The notes under the pieces were generated by a model. It was given only the letters and a program-made list of their open reading frames with translations. It did not search any database and was not told the DNA's origin. Of a DNA stretch of 64,000 nucleotides, positions 1 to 10,824 are shown in pieces (position 1 is the stretch's first letter; each line of letters begins with the position of its first letter). The stretch comes from Methyloversatilis discipulorum. GTDB taxonomy: Bacteria > Pseudomonadota > Gammaproteobacteria > Burkholderiales > Rhodocyclaceae. The position numbers and the translations under genes are program-made. The stretch is from the NCBI RefSeq assembly GCF_018780585.1, contig NZ_JADMJL010000004.1, positions 47,273-111,272 of the forward strand, read 5' to 3'.

Positions 1-1
1 T

Positions 2-3000
2 CCCAACGGCGGATACATCTACTTCGGCAACGGCGGCGTCAACAACGGAACCATCTCCGCCGACACCGCCGGCAAGAATATCGAGGTCAATGGCTGGAAC
101 GCCTCCGACGCATGGTCCAACGCCGGTACCCTGCGCGCCAACGGCGGCATCCTCTCCATCAACGACACCTGGTCCAGCACCGGATCGCTGCGACTGGACG
201 CCGGCACGATGTTCCTCGCCGGCTCCTTCAATACCGCGTCCTTCAACACCCTGGTCCGCCCCGCCGATGCCGACCGCGGAACGCTCAACCTCGTCGGCGT
301 GCTCAACAACGCCGGCAGCACCCTGCTGCTCAACGGTGCCACCGGCACCCTCAACATCGGCGGCAACTCCACCTCCACCGGCCTCATCTCCGGTGGCACC
401 GTGCGCATCAACAACGCCGACGGCGGCGCGCTGAACACCGGCTACGCCGGCATCTCCGGCACCGCCTTCGGCGGATCACCCTACGCCGTGCTCTCCAACG
501 TCACGCTGGCCAATGTCGCCGGCGTGGCCAACAGTGGCCGCATGACCATCGCCGACAACGGCGACGTGCGCGTGCTCGGCGCACTCACGCTGGACAACGC
601 CGAGATCACCCTCGCCTCCAGCGGCAGTTCGACCTATCTGCGCGGCACCGCCGGCGCGTGGTCCATCAACGGCAACGGCTCCATCCTCTTCGCCGGTTCG
701 CACAACGCCGTGCGCGCCAACAACGTCATCGGCTACACCACCGCGCTCACCCTCGGCAGCGGCGTCACCGTCTCCGGTCCCAACGGCGGATACATCTACT
801 TCGGCAACGGCGGCGTCAACAACGGAACCATCGTTGCGGGGACAGCGGGCAAGGAAATTTCGCTGAACAGCTGGAACTCCTCTGATGTCTGGACAAATGC
901 CGGCACGCTGCAGCTGGCGGGCGGCCGCTTCCACGCGGGCGACAGCTTCAGCAATACCGGCCTGCTGCGCGGCGCCGGAAACTTCGACGCCAGCGGACGC
1001 ACGCTGACCAATGCCGGAACGATATTCGCCGAGGGCGGCGTGCTGAACCTGACCGGTAATCTGGTACTGACGGCGAACGGAACGCTGCGCTTCGACATCG
1101 GCGGCGTCGAACGCGGGACCGGGCACGGCGCCCTCGACGTCAATGGCACGCTGACCTTCGGCGGCACGCTGCAGGTCGCCCATACGAACGGCTTCACGCC
1201 GGACAGCAGCGAAGCCTTCCCGCTCATCCGTTACACCACGCGTTCGGGTACTTCGGAGTTCGCCGCGCTGAACGTGCCCGCAGGTTTCGGCTACGACAGT
1301 TTCTACGGCGTCGGGACTTATCTGCTGGCCACCGGCGATGCGCTGCCGGGGGAGGTGAACGAATGGGTGTCCAACAGCAACGGCGACTGGAGCACCGGCA
1401 CCAACTGGTCGCTCGGCTTCGCCCCGAACAGCGCGTCGATGTCAGTGCTCATCGACCGCGTCGGCTACACGCCTACGGTCACGCTCTCGTCCGGCACGTG
1501 GACCGTCGGTGAGCTGATTTCGCAGGAACACCTGACCATCAGCGGCGGCTCGCTGACGGTGGTCGACGAAACCTCGATCGCCGGCAACCTCACGCTCAAC
1601 GGCAACGGACAGCTGATCACGCAGGGACCGCTCGATCTCAACGCGGTGACGCTGAACAGCAGCAGTGCTTTCACGGCGAACGCATCCGGCCACATCGCCA
1701 GCTTCGTGCAGAACAACGGCACCAGCACCTTTGCCGGCGCCGGGCTGGCCTTCGACGCGATCGACATCCGCGGCGGCACGGTCAATTACAACGCGGCACT
1801 CGCGCTGCCCTCGTCGCTGCTGCGGGTGGCTGGCCACACCGCCAATCTGAACGCCGACCAGGGACAGACGCGGATCGAGGTGGTGTCGGGTACCTTGAAC
1901 CTCAACCTGAGCAGCTTGAGTTCCGACATCGCGCTCAGCGGCGGCACGCTGAACGTTGCCAGCGCGACCGCAGCGAGCGGCGATTTCGACTGGACCGGCG
2001 GCAACATCGGCGGCGGCGGCACCTTCACGCTGAGCGGCGTACTGAACGTGGGCGGCGGCAGCAACTCCTTCGGACTGAACGACACGACGCTGGTACACAC
2101 CAATGCCAGCGGCAACAGCCGCATCGCCAAGACGGGCGGCTATTTCTACCTGAGCGGAACCAGCGAACTGCGTAATGCCGCCGGTGCCGTGCTGACGGTG
2201 GATACCAGCGGCGGCAACTTCGGTACCTACTACAGCAGCGGAGCAGGCGGGACCTTGCACAACCAAGGCACGCTGAACAAGACGGGCAGCGGCGCCCTCT
2301 ACATCTACAACCCGACCCGCCTGCAGCAGGCCGGTCAGCTCAACCTCCAGCAGGGCAGCATCATCGTCCAGGGCGCCAGCGGTCATCTGCTGTCCGGCAA
2401 CACCACACTGGCCGACGGTACCGCGCTGCAGCTCACCAGTTCGCACTCCAGCACGATCAGCGCCACGGCGCGCTTCTCCGGTGACGGTCAGTTGCTGCAC
2501 GAGAGCGGTACGTTGACGCTGGCCGACGGCGCCCGCATCGACGTGGCCTATACGCAGGCATCCGGCACGCTGTCTCTGACCGGCTCGGCAACGATGAACG
2601 ACGACTTCGTCTGGAACAGCGGCACCGTGCGGGCAGCCGATCTGGCCACCGCGGGTACGCTGACGCTGAATGGCGCATTCATCCAGAGCGGCAACACCAC
2701 GGTCTATCTGCGCGATGGCCTGCAGATGCTGCACACGAACACGGCCGGCGATAGCCGCATCGCCAATGCGTCGGGCAGCGGCTTCAATGTCGAGAACGGT
2801 GCCGTTTTCCGCAATACCGGCGTGCTGACGCTGGATACCGCCGGCGCCGGCAGCATCATGTACATCGACCACGACTCGGGCAGCGGCGGTCGCTTCGAGA
2901 ACGCGGGCACTCTGGTCAAGAGCGGCAGCGGGCGGATCGATTTCGGCAGTTACGGCTCACTCGCCTTCGACCAGAGCGGCAGCTTCGCGGTGAATGCCGG

Positions 3001-6000
3001 CACGGTGGAGTTCGGTGGAACATCGATCGCGCTCGGCGGCAGCATGACCATCGCCGACGGTGCTCGCGTGCTGGTGCGCGCGGGCAGCACGACCACCGAC
3101 ACCGGCTTCGCCTTCAATGGCGATGGCGTTCTCGCCGTCGGCGGCGGTACGCTGGTACTGGGCCATGGCACGACGGTGGCAACCGACCTCGAACTGAGCG
3201 GCGGCACGCTGTCCATCGGCAGCGCCAACACCGCCGAGGTGACCGGCGACCTGAGCTGGACCGGCGGCACGATCAACGGTGGCGGCACGCTGACGCAACG
3301 TGGCCGCTTCCTGCAGACCGGCAACACGACGGTCTATCTGCGCGACGGCACACTGCTCGACCACGTCAATTCGAGCGGTGACAGCCGCATCGCCAACACT
3401 TCGGGCAGCGGCTTCAATCTCGAGAACGGCGCCGTGTTCCGTAACAGCGGCGTACTGCGGCTGGACGTGGCCGGCAGCGGCAGCGTCATGTACATCGACC
3501 ACGACTCCGGCAGCGCCGGCAGCTTCGTGAATACCGGCACACTGATCAAGTCGGGCAGCGGCCGCCTCGACTTCGGCAGCTTCGGTCTGGCCACGCTGAC
3601 GCAGAACGGTACGCTGCAGATCGAACAGGGGCGCGTCACGCTGGGCGTGAACAGCACGACGGCGCCGGCTCACCTGCTCGCGGGCCACCACGTCATCGGC
3701 ACCACGGGCAGTCTTGAAATCGTCACCGCCCCGGGCAACACGGTGACGGCCAACGCGACCGCGACGGCAACCTTCTCCGGCAGCGGTCCGCTGGTGATCA
3801 GCGGCGGTACGCTGATGCTGTCCGACGGCCTCGACCTCGGCATCACCGTACGTCAGAGCGGCGGCCATCTTGCAGGCAGCGGCAGCAATGAACTGTCGGG
3901 GCGCTACGAGTGGACCGGCGGCGATGTCAGCGGCAGTGGCACGCTGACCGTGAGTGGCGTCCTCCAGATTTCCGGCAACAGCTCCTTTGGCCTGGACGGC
4001 CGCTCGATGGTGCATATCAACGCCTCGGGCAACAGCAGCCTCTACAAGCCGGGCGGCTACTTCTATCTCGGCGGCAACGCCACCTTCACCAATGCCGCCG
4101 GCGCGACGCTGTACATCGATACGGCCAGCAACACCAACGCCGGCGCGTGGTACCAGAGCGGCAGCGCGGGCAGTTTCGTCAATGCCGGCACGCTGGTGAA
4201 ACAGGGCAACGGCACCTTCAACTTCTGGAGCCCGATCCGCTTCATCAACACCGGCAGCTTCACCGTGGCACAGGGCGCTGTCATGGCCGACGGCTTCACG
4301 AACAACCCGGGTGTGCTGCAACTGCTGTCCGGCACGAGCTTCAGCACCAGCGGCAGCGCACTGACCAGCACCGGCACCATCGCCGGCCACGGCACGCTGA
4401 TCGTCGGCAGCACCGGTCTGCTCAATCGAGGCGTCGTCGCGCCGGGCGGCGCGAACAGCATCGGCACGCTGCGCATCACCGGGCAGTACGTGCAGGGCGC
4501 CGACGGCACACTGCAGATCGAGCGCGGCAGTGCCGGCACCGACGCGCTGATCGTCAGTGGCGCGGCCACGCTGGGCGGCACGCTGGCTGTCACCCAGCTG
4601 GCCGGCTACCAGCCCACTGGGCTGCAGACCGACATCGTCAGCGCCAACACGCTGAGCGGCAGCTTCGCCAGCGTCACGCTGCCGTCCGGCTACAGCACGC
4701 TGACAGTCGGCAACCGCCACGTGCTCAGCTATGCCGGCGCGATCTGCGGCGGCGTCTGCTGGGATGGCGGCGCCGGCACACTGCTGTGGACCGACGCCGC
4801 GAACTGGACGACCGATCTGCTGCCGGGCACCACCGACCTCGTGTTCATCGATCTCGAAAACGGCGTCAATGTGCAGCTCACCGGCGGCACGCACACCATT
4901 GCATCGCTGACGACGACAGCCGGCAACACCCTCAGTCTGAGCGGTGGCGCCTTGACGCTGAGCGGCGGCGCCTCGGGGCAGGCGGCGTCCGCGCTGGCCG
5001 GCGATCTCGTCATCGGCGGTGGCAGCTTCACCGCCAACGCGCCGACCTCGATCGCCCGTCTGCTGCTGTCCGCCGGCAGCTTCGGCGGCAGCGGCGCGGT
5101 CACCTTCACCGGCACCGGTTCGAGCTGGACCGGTGGCGACATGGTCGGCAGCGGCAGTTCCATCTTCGCCGCCGGGTCGACCTTCGAATACGCAGCCGGC
5201 ACGCGCAGTTCGACCCGACGCGTCGACGTCCGCCAGGGTGCGACCGTCCGTAACGCGAGCGGATCGATGACGCTGAGCGGCGGCGCGACCAACGCCGGCG
5301 TCATCGACGTCGCGCTCGGTGCCACCGTGCGCTATGGCGGCAGCGCGAGCTACCTGCTCGACACGACCGGCCAGTTCGACGGCGGCGGTCGCATCGAATT
5401 CATCGACTCGGCGATGGCCACCGCGGCGTCGACCGCACCGGCGATTGCCGACGGCAGCTTCACCGTGCGCGTGCAGGACGCGGCCCGCTTCACGATGACC
5501 GCGCCGACCTCGATCGCCAACCTCGAACTGGCCGGCAACGCCCAGGCGATTGCTCAGGCCGGCTTCCAGGCGGCGACCGTGACGCAGTCCGGCGGCACGC
5601 TGACGGTGAATGCGGCATCGGCCATCGGCCGCTACAACTGGAACGGCGGCACCTTCGCCGGCAGCGGCAGCGCCACACTCACCGGACAGAGCAGCTGGAC
5701 GCGCGGCACCCTGACCGGAAACCTCGTCGTCGCCAACGGCGCGACGCTCACCCTCAGCACCACCGGCAGCGACGACGTACAGGGCACCAGCTACAAGCGC
5801 TTCGGCGCCGGTTCACTCAGCAACTTCGGCACGCTGGCCTGGCAGGAAGGCCACATCGACGTCGTCGGCGACGCCCGTGTCGACAACGCGGGGCTGATCG
5901 ACATCACCGGCAACTTCAGCTTCGGCGACCGCTCGGTCGGCGTCGGCACGCTGACGCTGAACAACCTCGCCACTGGCACGATCAGCAAGAACGGCGGCGG

Positions 6001-9000
6001 CGAAACCAGCATCGGCACCCTCGGCATCCCCGGCGGCACGGCGAACTACGCAGTCGTAACCAACAACGGCCGGATCGACGTCGCCAGCGGCAGCCTGCGC
6101 TTCGGCATCGGCTACGCCGGCGCCCCGGGCGGCGGCAGTTTCACGCACAACGGTCAGATCGACGTGTTCGCCGGCGCGCTACTCGAGTTCGGCGGCAGCC
6201 TCACGCACAACGGCGTCACCTTCATCGACAGCGGCGCGACCCTGCGCCGCATTGGCGGCTTCACCAACGCTGCCAGCGGACAGATCGAAGGTTTCGGCAC
6301 GATAGACGTGGGGGCCGGCAACACACTGCGCAACGACGGCACGCTGCATGTCGGCGATCTGTTCAACGGTGTCTACACGCACGGCACGATGCGGGTGACC
6401 GGCCACTTCGTTCAGGCCAGCGGCGGGCGATTGCTGATGGCGGTCGGCGGCAACGCGGCCGGCGAGTACGACCAGCTGGCCGTCAGTGGCAGCGCCACGC
6501 TCGGCGGCGCACTGATCGTATCGGAAGCGCCGGGCTACGTTCGCGAAACGGTGGCCATCGACCTGATCACCGCCGGCGCCGGCGTGAGCAACGTCTTCGC
6601 CACGGTGACGCTGCCCGACGCCGGTTATGCGACGGCGATTGCCAGCAATGCCTTCCGTCTCAGCTACAACGCGCTCTTGTGCGGCGGCATCTGCTGGGAC
6701 GGCGGCGCCGGCACCAATCTGTGGACCGATGCCGCGAACTGGACCGGCGACGTGCTGCCCGGCGTGAACGACCTGGTGTTCATTTCGCTGGGGGGTGGTA
6801 GCAGCGTGCTGCTGAACAGCGGCTCGCACACCATCGCCGGCCTGAACACGGGCGCCGGCAATCACCTGACGATCAACGGTGCGTCGCTGACGCTGGCCAG
6901 CCTCGATTCGACGCTGGCCGGCAATCTCACGCTCGGTGGCGGTGCGCGCGTCACGCTCGGCAACGACGTCGCCGTCGATGTCGGCGGCGCGCTGAACTGG
7001 AACAGTGCCGCCACGCTTGCTGGCGGCACGCTCAACCTGCTCGGCGGCTCGACCGCGACACTGAACGCGAACACCAACGGCGGCCACCTGACGCTCAGCG
7101 GCATCACCATAAACAACGCGGGAACGGTGAATTACGCCAGCGAAGGCCGCCAGCTGCTGATCAACGACAGCACGACCTTCAACAACAGCGGTCGCTTCAA
7201 CTTCACGACGGACGGCGACGTCACCGAGAACTCGGGCTTCGGCGGCAACTTCAACAACAGCGGCACCGTCGCCAAGACCGGCGGCAGCGGCAACAGCGCT
7301 TTCACCAGCTTCGTCCGCTTCAACAACCTCGACGGCGGTACGGTCGACTCGGGTACCGGCAGCCTGCTGCTGCAGACCGGCGGCGATCATGCCGGCGCCT
7401 TCAACATCGTCGGCAGCAATGTGCGGTTCAACGGCGGCGCGCACACCTTCGCCACCGGCTCCACGCTGAACGGCATCGCCAACTTCGGTGGCGCGACGGT
7501 CAATCTGTCCGGCGCCACAGTGGACGGTCAGCTCAATCTGCAGGGCGGCACGATCAACCAGGCGGCAGGCACGGCACTGAACGTCGATGGCGCGATGCGC
7601 TGGGACGCCAGTGCGACGATCAGCGGTGGCACGCTGAATCTGCTGGCTGGATCCAGCACCACGTTGCGCGCCCACACGAACGGTGGTCACCTGACGCTCA
7701 GCGGCGTCACCGTCAACAACATGGGCATCGTGAACTACGCCAGCGAAGGTCGGCAGCTGCTGATCAACGACGGCACGACCTTCAACAACAGCGGTCGCTT
7801 CAACTTCACGACGGACGGCGACGTCACCGAAAACTCGGGCTTCGGCGGCAATTTCAACAACAGCGGAACGCTCGCCAAGACCGGCGGTTCGGGCAGCAGT
7901 GGTTTCGCCAGCTTCGTCCGCTTCAACAATCTCGACGGCGGGACGGTCGACTCGGGCACCGGCAGCCTGCTGCTGCAGACTGGCGGCAACCACGCCGGCG
8001 TCTTCAACATCGTCGGCAGCAATGTGCGCTTCAACGCCGGCACGCACACCTTCGCCACCGGCTCGACGCTGAACGGCATCGCCAACTTCGGCGGCGCGAC
8101 GGTCAATCTGTCCGGCGCCCGCATTCAGGGCGCATTGAATCTGTCGGGCGGCACGCTCAACCTGGCCCGGAACAGCACGCTGGACGTCGCCGGCACGATG
8201 AACTGGGACAGCGCCGCCAGCATATCCGGTGGCGGCGAACTGAATTTGCTGGCCGGCACGATCGCCACGCTGCGCGCGCACACCAACGGCGGCCACCTGA
8301 CGCTGAGCGGCGTCACCGTCAACAACATGGGCACCGTGAACTACGCCAGCGAAGGTCGGCAGCTGCTGATCAACGACGGCACGACCTTCAGCAACAGCGG
8401 TCGCTTCAACTTCACCACCGACGGCGACATCACCGAGAACTCGGGCTCCGGCGGCAACTTCAACAACAGCGGCACAATTGCCAAGACAAGCGGCACGGGT
8501 CGCAGCGGCTTTGCGAGTTTCGTCCGGCTGGTCGATCAGGGCGGGAGCTATCGCGCCGACAGCGGCACGCTCGACCTGTCGGCGCTCTCCACACTGAGCG
8601 GCCGGATGGACATCGCAGCGGGGGCGCGCATCGTCACCGGGGCCCTGAGCAACGGCGGCATCATCGCCGGCAACGGTACGCTGGACCTCGGCGGTGCGCT
8701 GCTGACCAACCGGGGCGTACTGCAGCCGGGCGGCGCCGGCGCAGTCGGCACGCTGACCGTGATCGGCGGACTGCAGCAGGACGAGCTGGGCCGCATCGAA
8801 GCGGAATTCGCAGGCACGGCCGCCGGCCAGTACGACGTAGTCGACGTGGGGGGCAATACATTGCTCGACGGCGTGTTGGCGATCCAGGCGATCAATGGCG
8901 CCCAACCGACCGAGAGCATGGGGCTGGCGATGGTGACGGCCGGCGGCACGCTGGAGGCGTCGTCGCTGGCGCTGTCTGCACCCAGCGGCAACTACTCGCT

Positions 9001-10813
9001 GACACGGACCGCGTCGACGGTCCGCCTCGGCTTCACCACCTGCGCCATCGGCATCTGCTGGGACGGTGGGGCTGGCACGTCGAACTGGCTGGATGCGGCC
9101 AACTGGACCGGTGACGTGTTGCCCGGCCTGAACGATCTGGTGTTCATCAACCTCGCCGGCGGCGCCGACGTCGTGCTGAACGCGAACCCGGCCCTCACGC
9201 TGGCCGGTCTGACCATAGGCGACGCCAACTCACTGACGCTGACCGGTGGCACGCTGAATGCGCCGACCACGATCCTGAATGGCGGCACCTTGTCGTTGAC
9301 CGGCGGCACGCTGAACTTCGGCGCCGCACTGAACAACGCCGGTACGCTGAACTACGCCGGTGGCACGCTGACCGGAAATCTGTTCACCAACAACGGCACG
9401 CTGAACGTGCTGCCCGGCAGCAGCGGCAACCTGACGACGACACGGCTGAACAATACCGGCAGCATCGTCGTCGATGCCAACCGCACGGTCGAGTTCGGCA
9501 GCGGCGGCGGCATGATCTTCGCCAACGACGGCAACGTGCAGGTGCGCAGCGGCACGCTGTCGGTGCTCGCTCACGACACCGACCTGTCCGGTCCCGGCGC
9601 CGACAGCGGCGACTACACGGTCGACGCCGGTGCCACGCTGCGCTTCCGCGACGCCTTCCGCGACTTCGGTCCGGGTTCGTCGATCACCGGTGGCGGCGAC
9701 GTCGAATTCACCGCTTTCTCCGGCGGCCTGTTCAACGTCAACGGCGTCTATTCGGTCGGCGGCACCACGCGGGTCAGCGGCAATACGCTGGTCAATTTCA
9801 ACAGCAACGCCAGCTTCGGCACGCTTGATCTGGCCGGCAACATCGGCGGCACCGGCACGCTGACCGTTGCCGAGAACCTCGTCTGGACCTCGGGTTCGAT
9901 CGGCGGCGCCGGCCGCAGTGTGATCGTCAATGGCGATGCGCTGCTGGACGGCGCATCTCTCAACCTCGCAGGGGCGCGCCTCACCATTGCCGACAGCGGC
10001 CTGATCGATGCCGGCACCCGGGTCAACATGAGCAGCGGCGCGCAACTCATCGTCGCCACCGGCGCGTCGCTGGGCATGGGCAGCAATGCCGCGGTCGGCG
10101 GCACTGGCAGTCTGGTAAACCGCGGCACGCTCGAAGGCACGGTGGGTGGCGGCAGCTCGAACATCGGCGTGCTGCTGTCGAACTTCGGTGAAGTCAGCGC
10201 CAGTTCGGGCAATCTGGGCCTGACCGGCGGCATCGCGAATACCGGCGCCGGCAGCTTCGTCATCGGTGCTGACGCGACGATGGAACTGGGCGGCGACCTG
10301 CCGCCGGACATCTTCGACCGCATCGGCGGCGCCGGCACGCTGAGCTTCTCCCCGACGTCACAGCCGGTGATCAACCGCAGTTACGCCGCGCAGGGCGGCA
10401 CGCCATTCAGTTTCAGTCTGCGCTCGGGCGCCGTGCTGACCAATGAGCCGCAGAACGGCACAGTCAGCGGCCAAGCCGCCGGTTGGATCTACACAGCGGA
10501 CGCCGGCTTCAACGGCACCGACAGCGCCCGCTTCACGCTGAGCCTGGGCAGCGGCACGGCCGTGTTCAACATCAGTTTTGCCGTCACGTCGGAACCGGCC
10601 GTGACACAGCCGCAGGTGCAAGTGATCGCCACCACGCTGCTGCCCGAAGTGTTCCAGCCGCCGCGCATCGTGCTGCCGTCGACGCCGCCGCAAATCAGCG
10701 CGCCGATCAATGTCGCAAGCGTGGATGCACTGAGCGACATCGCCACCGCGTCGGGCCCGCAGTTCGACCAGCCGCTGCGCGACTTCCGCGCCAGCCGCCT
10801 GCAGTGCCGTTAA
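2..10813 (+). CDS. Giant repeat-rich secreted (filamentous-haemagglutinin-like) protein, N-terminus outside window
   Basis: The frame is open from base 2 to the TAA at 10811-10813, giving 3,603 residues with the start upstream of the window. The sequence is almost wholly Gly/Ser/Thr/Asn/Ala-rich beta-helix-like repeats of about 200-residue modules, with recurring phrases such as SGGTLN, NxGTL and WTGG. A short motif (CWDGGAGT, then DAANWT and LPG) recurs near 4,750, 6,690 and 9,055, and a diverged form sits near 1,350; these split the chain into blocks. The end (about 10,370-10,600) resembles a cadherin/VCBS-like Ig domain, followed by a Pro-rich tail ending in LQCR. I see no C-terminal autotransporter barrel, so export by a separate partner (two-partner secretion) or another route is inferred. 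The FecR-domain gene follows 11 bases later. A surface adhesin or matrix role is likely but unproven. Confidence 0.85.
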   Translation, partial: PNGGYIYFGNGGVNNGTISADTAGKNIEVNGWNASDAWSNAGTLRANGGILSINDTWSSTGSLRLDAGTMFLAGSFNTASFNTLVRPADADRGTLNLVGVLNNAGSTLLLNGATGTLNIGGNSTSTGLISGGTVRINNADGGALNTGYAGISGTAFGGSPYAVLSNVTLANVAGVANSGRMTIADNGDVRVLGALTLDNAEITLASSGSSTYLRGTAGAWSINGNGSILFAGSHNAVRANNVIGYTTALTLGSGVTVSGPNGGYIYFGNGGVNNGTIVAGTAGKEISLNSWNSSDVWTNAGTLQLAGGRFHAGDSFSNTGLLRGAGNFDASGRTLTNAGTIFAEGGVLNLTGNLVLTANGTLRFDIGGVERGTGHGALDVNGTLTFGGTLQVAHTNGFTPDSSEAFPLIRYTTRSGTSEFAALNVPAGFGYDSFYGVGTYLLATGDALPGEVNEWVSNSNGDWSTGTNWSLGFAPNSASMSVLIDRVGYTPTVTLSSGTWTVGELISQEHLTISGGSLTVVDETSIAGNLTLNGNGQLITQGPLDLNAVTLNSSSAFTANASGHIASFVQNNGTSTFAGAGLAFDAIDIRGGTVNYNAALALPSSLLRVAGHTANLNADQGQTRIEVVSGTLNLNLSSLSSDIALSGGTLNVASATAASGDFDWTGGNIGGGGTFTLSGVLNVGGGSNSFGLNDTTLVHTNASGNSRIAKTGGYFYLSGTSELRNAAGAVLTVDTSGGNFGTYYSSGAGGTLHNQGTLNKTGSGALYIYNPTRLQQAGQLNLQQGSIIVQGASGHLLSGNTTLADGTALQLTSSHSSTISATARFSGDGQLLHESGTLTLADGARIDVAYTQASGTLSLTGSATMNDDFVWNSGTVRAADLATAGTLTLNGAFIQSGNTTVYLRDGLQMLHTNTAGDSRIANASGSGFNVENGAVFRNTGVLTLDTAGAGSIMYIDHDSGSGGRFENAGTLVKSGSGRIDFGSYGSLAFDQSGSFAVNAGTVEFGGTSIALGGSMTIADGARVLVRAGSTTTDTGFAFNGDGVLAVGGGTLVLGHGTTVATDLELSGGTLSIGSANTAEVTGDLSWTGGTINGGGTLTQRGRFLQTGNTTVYLRDGTLLDHVNSSGDSRIANTSGSGFNLENGAVFRNSGVLRLDVAGSGSVMYIDHDSGSAGSFVNTGTLIKSGSGRLDFGSFGLATLTQNGTLQIEQGRVTLGVNSTTAPAHLLAGHHVIGTTGSLEIVTAPGNTVTANATATATFSGSGPLVISGGTLMLSDGLDLGITVRQSGGHLAGSGSNELSGRYEWTGGDVSGSGTLTVSGVLQISGNSSFGLDGRSMVHINASGNSSLYKPGGYFYLGGNATFTNAAGATLYIDTASNTNAGAWYQSGSAGSFVNAGTLVKQGNGTFNFWSPIRFINTGSFTVAQGAVMADGFTNNPGVLQLLSGTSFSTSGSALTSTGTIAGHGTLIVGSTGLLNRGVVAPGGANSIGTLRITGQYVQGADGTLQIERGSAGTDALIVSGAATLGGTLAVTQLAGYQPTGLQTDIVSANTLSGSFASVTLPSGYSTLTVGNRHVLSYAGAICGGVCWDGGAGTLLWTDAANWTTDLLPGTTDLVFIDLENGVNVQLTGGTHTIASLTTTAGNTLSLSGGALTLSGGASGQAASALAGDLVIGGGSFTANAPTSIARLLLSAGSFGGSGAVTFTGTGSSWTGGDMVGSGSSIFAAGSTFEYAAGTRSSTRRVDVRQGATVRNASGSMTLSGGATNAGVIDVALGATVRYGGSASYLLDTTGQFDGGGRIEFIDSAMATAASTAPAIADGSFTVRVQDAARFTMTAPTSIANLELAGNAQAIAQAGFQAATVTQSGGTLTVNAASAIGRYNWNGGTFAGSGSATLTGQSSWTRGTLTGNLVVANGATLTLSTTGSDDVQGTSYKRFGAGSLSNFGTLAWQEGHIDVVGDARVDNAGLIDITGNFSFGDRSVGVGTLTLNNLATGTISKNGGGETSIGTLGIPGGTANYAVVTNNGRIDVASGSLRFGIGYAGAPGGGSFTHNGQIDVFAGALLEFGGSLTHNGVTFIDSGATLRRIGGFTNAASGQIEGFGTIDVGAGNTLRNDGTLHVGDLFNGVYTHGTMRVTGHFVQASGGRLLMAVGGNAAGEYDQLAVSGSATLGGALIVSEAPGYVRETVAIDLITAGAGVSNVFATVTLPDAGYATAIASNAFRLSYNALLCGGICWDGGAGTNLWTDAANWTGDVLPGVNDLVFISLGGGSSVLLNSGSHTIAGLNTGAGNHLTINGASLTLASLDSTLAGNLTLGGGARVTLGNDVAVDVGGALNWNSAATLAGGTLNLLGGSTATLNANTNGGHLTLSGITINNAGTVNYASEGRQLLINDSTTFNNSGRFNFTTDGDVTENSGFGGNFNNSGTVAKTGGSGNSAFTSFVRFNNLDGGTVDSGTGSLLLQTGGDHAGAFNIVGSNVRFNGGAHTFATGSTLNGIANFGGATVNLSGATVDGQLNLQGGTINQAAGTALNVDGAMRWDASATISGGTLNLLAGSSTTLRAHTNGGHLTLSGVTVNNMGIVNYASEGRQLLINDGTTFNNSGRFNFTTDGDVTENSGFGGNFNNSGTLAKTGGSGSSGFASFVRFNNLDGGTVDSGTGSLLLQTGGNHAGVFNIVGSNVRFNAGTHTFATGSTLNGIANFGGATVNLSGARIQGALNLSGGTLNLARNSTLDVAGTMNWDSAASISGGGELNLLAGTIATLRAHTNGGHLTLSGVTVNNMGTVNYASEGRQLLINDGTTFSNSGRFNFTTDGDITENSGSGGNFNNSGTIAKTSGTGRSGFASFVRLVDQGGSYRADSGTLDLSALSTLSGRMDIAAGARIVTGALSNGGIIAGNGTLDLGGALLTNRGVLQPGGAGAVGTLTVIGGLQQDELGRIEAEFAGTAAGQYDVVDVGGNTLLDGVLAIQAINGAQPTESMGLAMVTAGGTLEASSLALSAPSGNYSLTRTASTVRLGFTTCAIGICWDGGAGTSNWLDAANWTGDVLPGLNDLVFINLAGGADVVLNANPALTLAGLTIGDANSLTLTGGTLNAPTTILNGGTLSLTGGTLNFGAALNNAGTLNYAGGTLTGNLFTNNGTLNVLPGSSGNLTTTRLNNTGSIVVDANRTVEFGSGGGMIFANDGNVQVRSGTLSVLAHDTDLSGPGADSGDYTVDAGATLRFRDAFRDFGPGSSITGGGDVEFTAFSGGLFNVNGVYSVGGTTRVSGNTLVNFNSNASFGTLDLAGNIGGTGTLTVAENLVWTSGSIGGAGRSVIVNGDALLDGASLNLAGARLTIADSGLIDAGTRVNMSSGAQLIVATGASLGMGSNAAVGGTGSLVNRGTLEGTVGGGSSNIGVLLSNFGEVSASSGNLGLTGGIANTGAGSFVIGADATMELGGDLPPDIFDRIGGAGTLSFSPTSQPVINRSYAAQGGTPFSFSLRSGAVLTNEPQNGTVSGQAAGWIYTADAGFNGTDSARFTLSLGSGTAVFNISFAVTSEPAVTQPQVQVIATTLLPEVFQPPRIVLPSTPPQISAPINVASVDALSDIATASGPQFDQPLRDFRASRLQCR
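778..832 (+). repeat. 55-bp exact repeat of the first 55 bases of the window
   Basis: Bases 778-832 are identical to bases 1-55, an in-frame offset of 777 bp (259 codons). Beyond base 55 the two copies diverge quickly. The match is cut by the window edge, so a longer near-identical module probably extends upstream. It lies inside the giant repeat protein gene. Confidence 0.9.
7000..8535 (+). repeat. Three tandem ~201-residue repeats inside the giant protein
   Basis: Matching positions such as the CACCTGACGCT word at 7085, 7688 and 8294 show periods of 603 and 606 bp. Each copy carries NGGHLTLSG, EGRQLLIND, NSGRFNFTTDGD and FNNSGT. The third copy breaks off after about 80 residues. Identity is high at DNA level, which suggests recent duplication. 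Boundaries are approximate. Confidence 0.85.
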
Positions 10814-10824
10814 GGAGTCCGTCC

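Noticed and set aside
7000-8535. CRISPR-like or satellite array
   Set aside because: The repeats are about 600 bp, in frame and inside one coding sequence, with no spacer pattern.
2957-8905. Long minus-strand open frames (645 and 908 codons) opposite the giant gene
   Set aside because: They are shadows of GC-rich repeated codons, have no family features, and the plus strand has a consistent 3,603-residue repeat protein.
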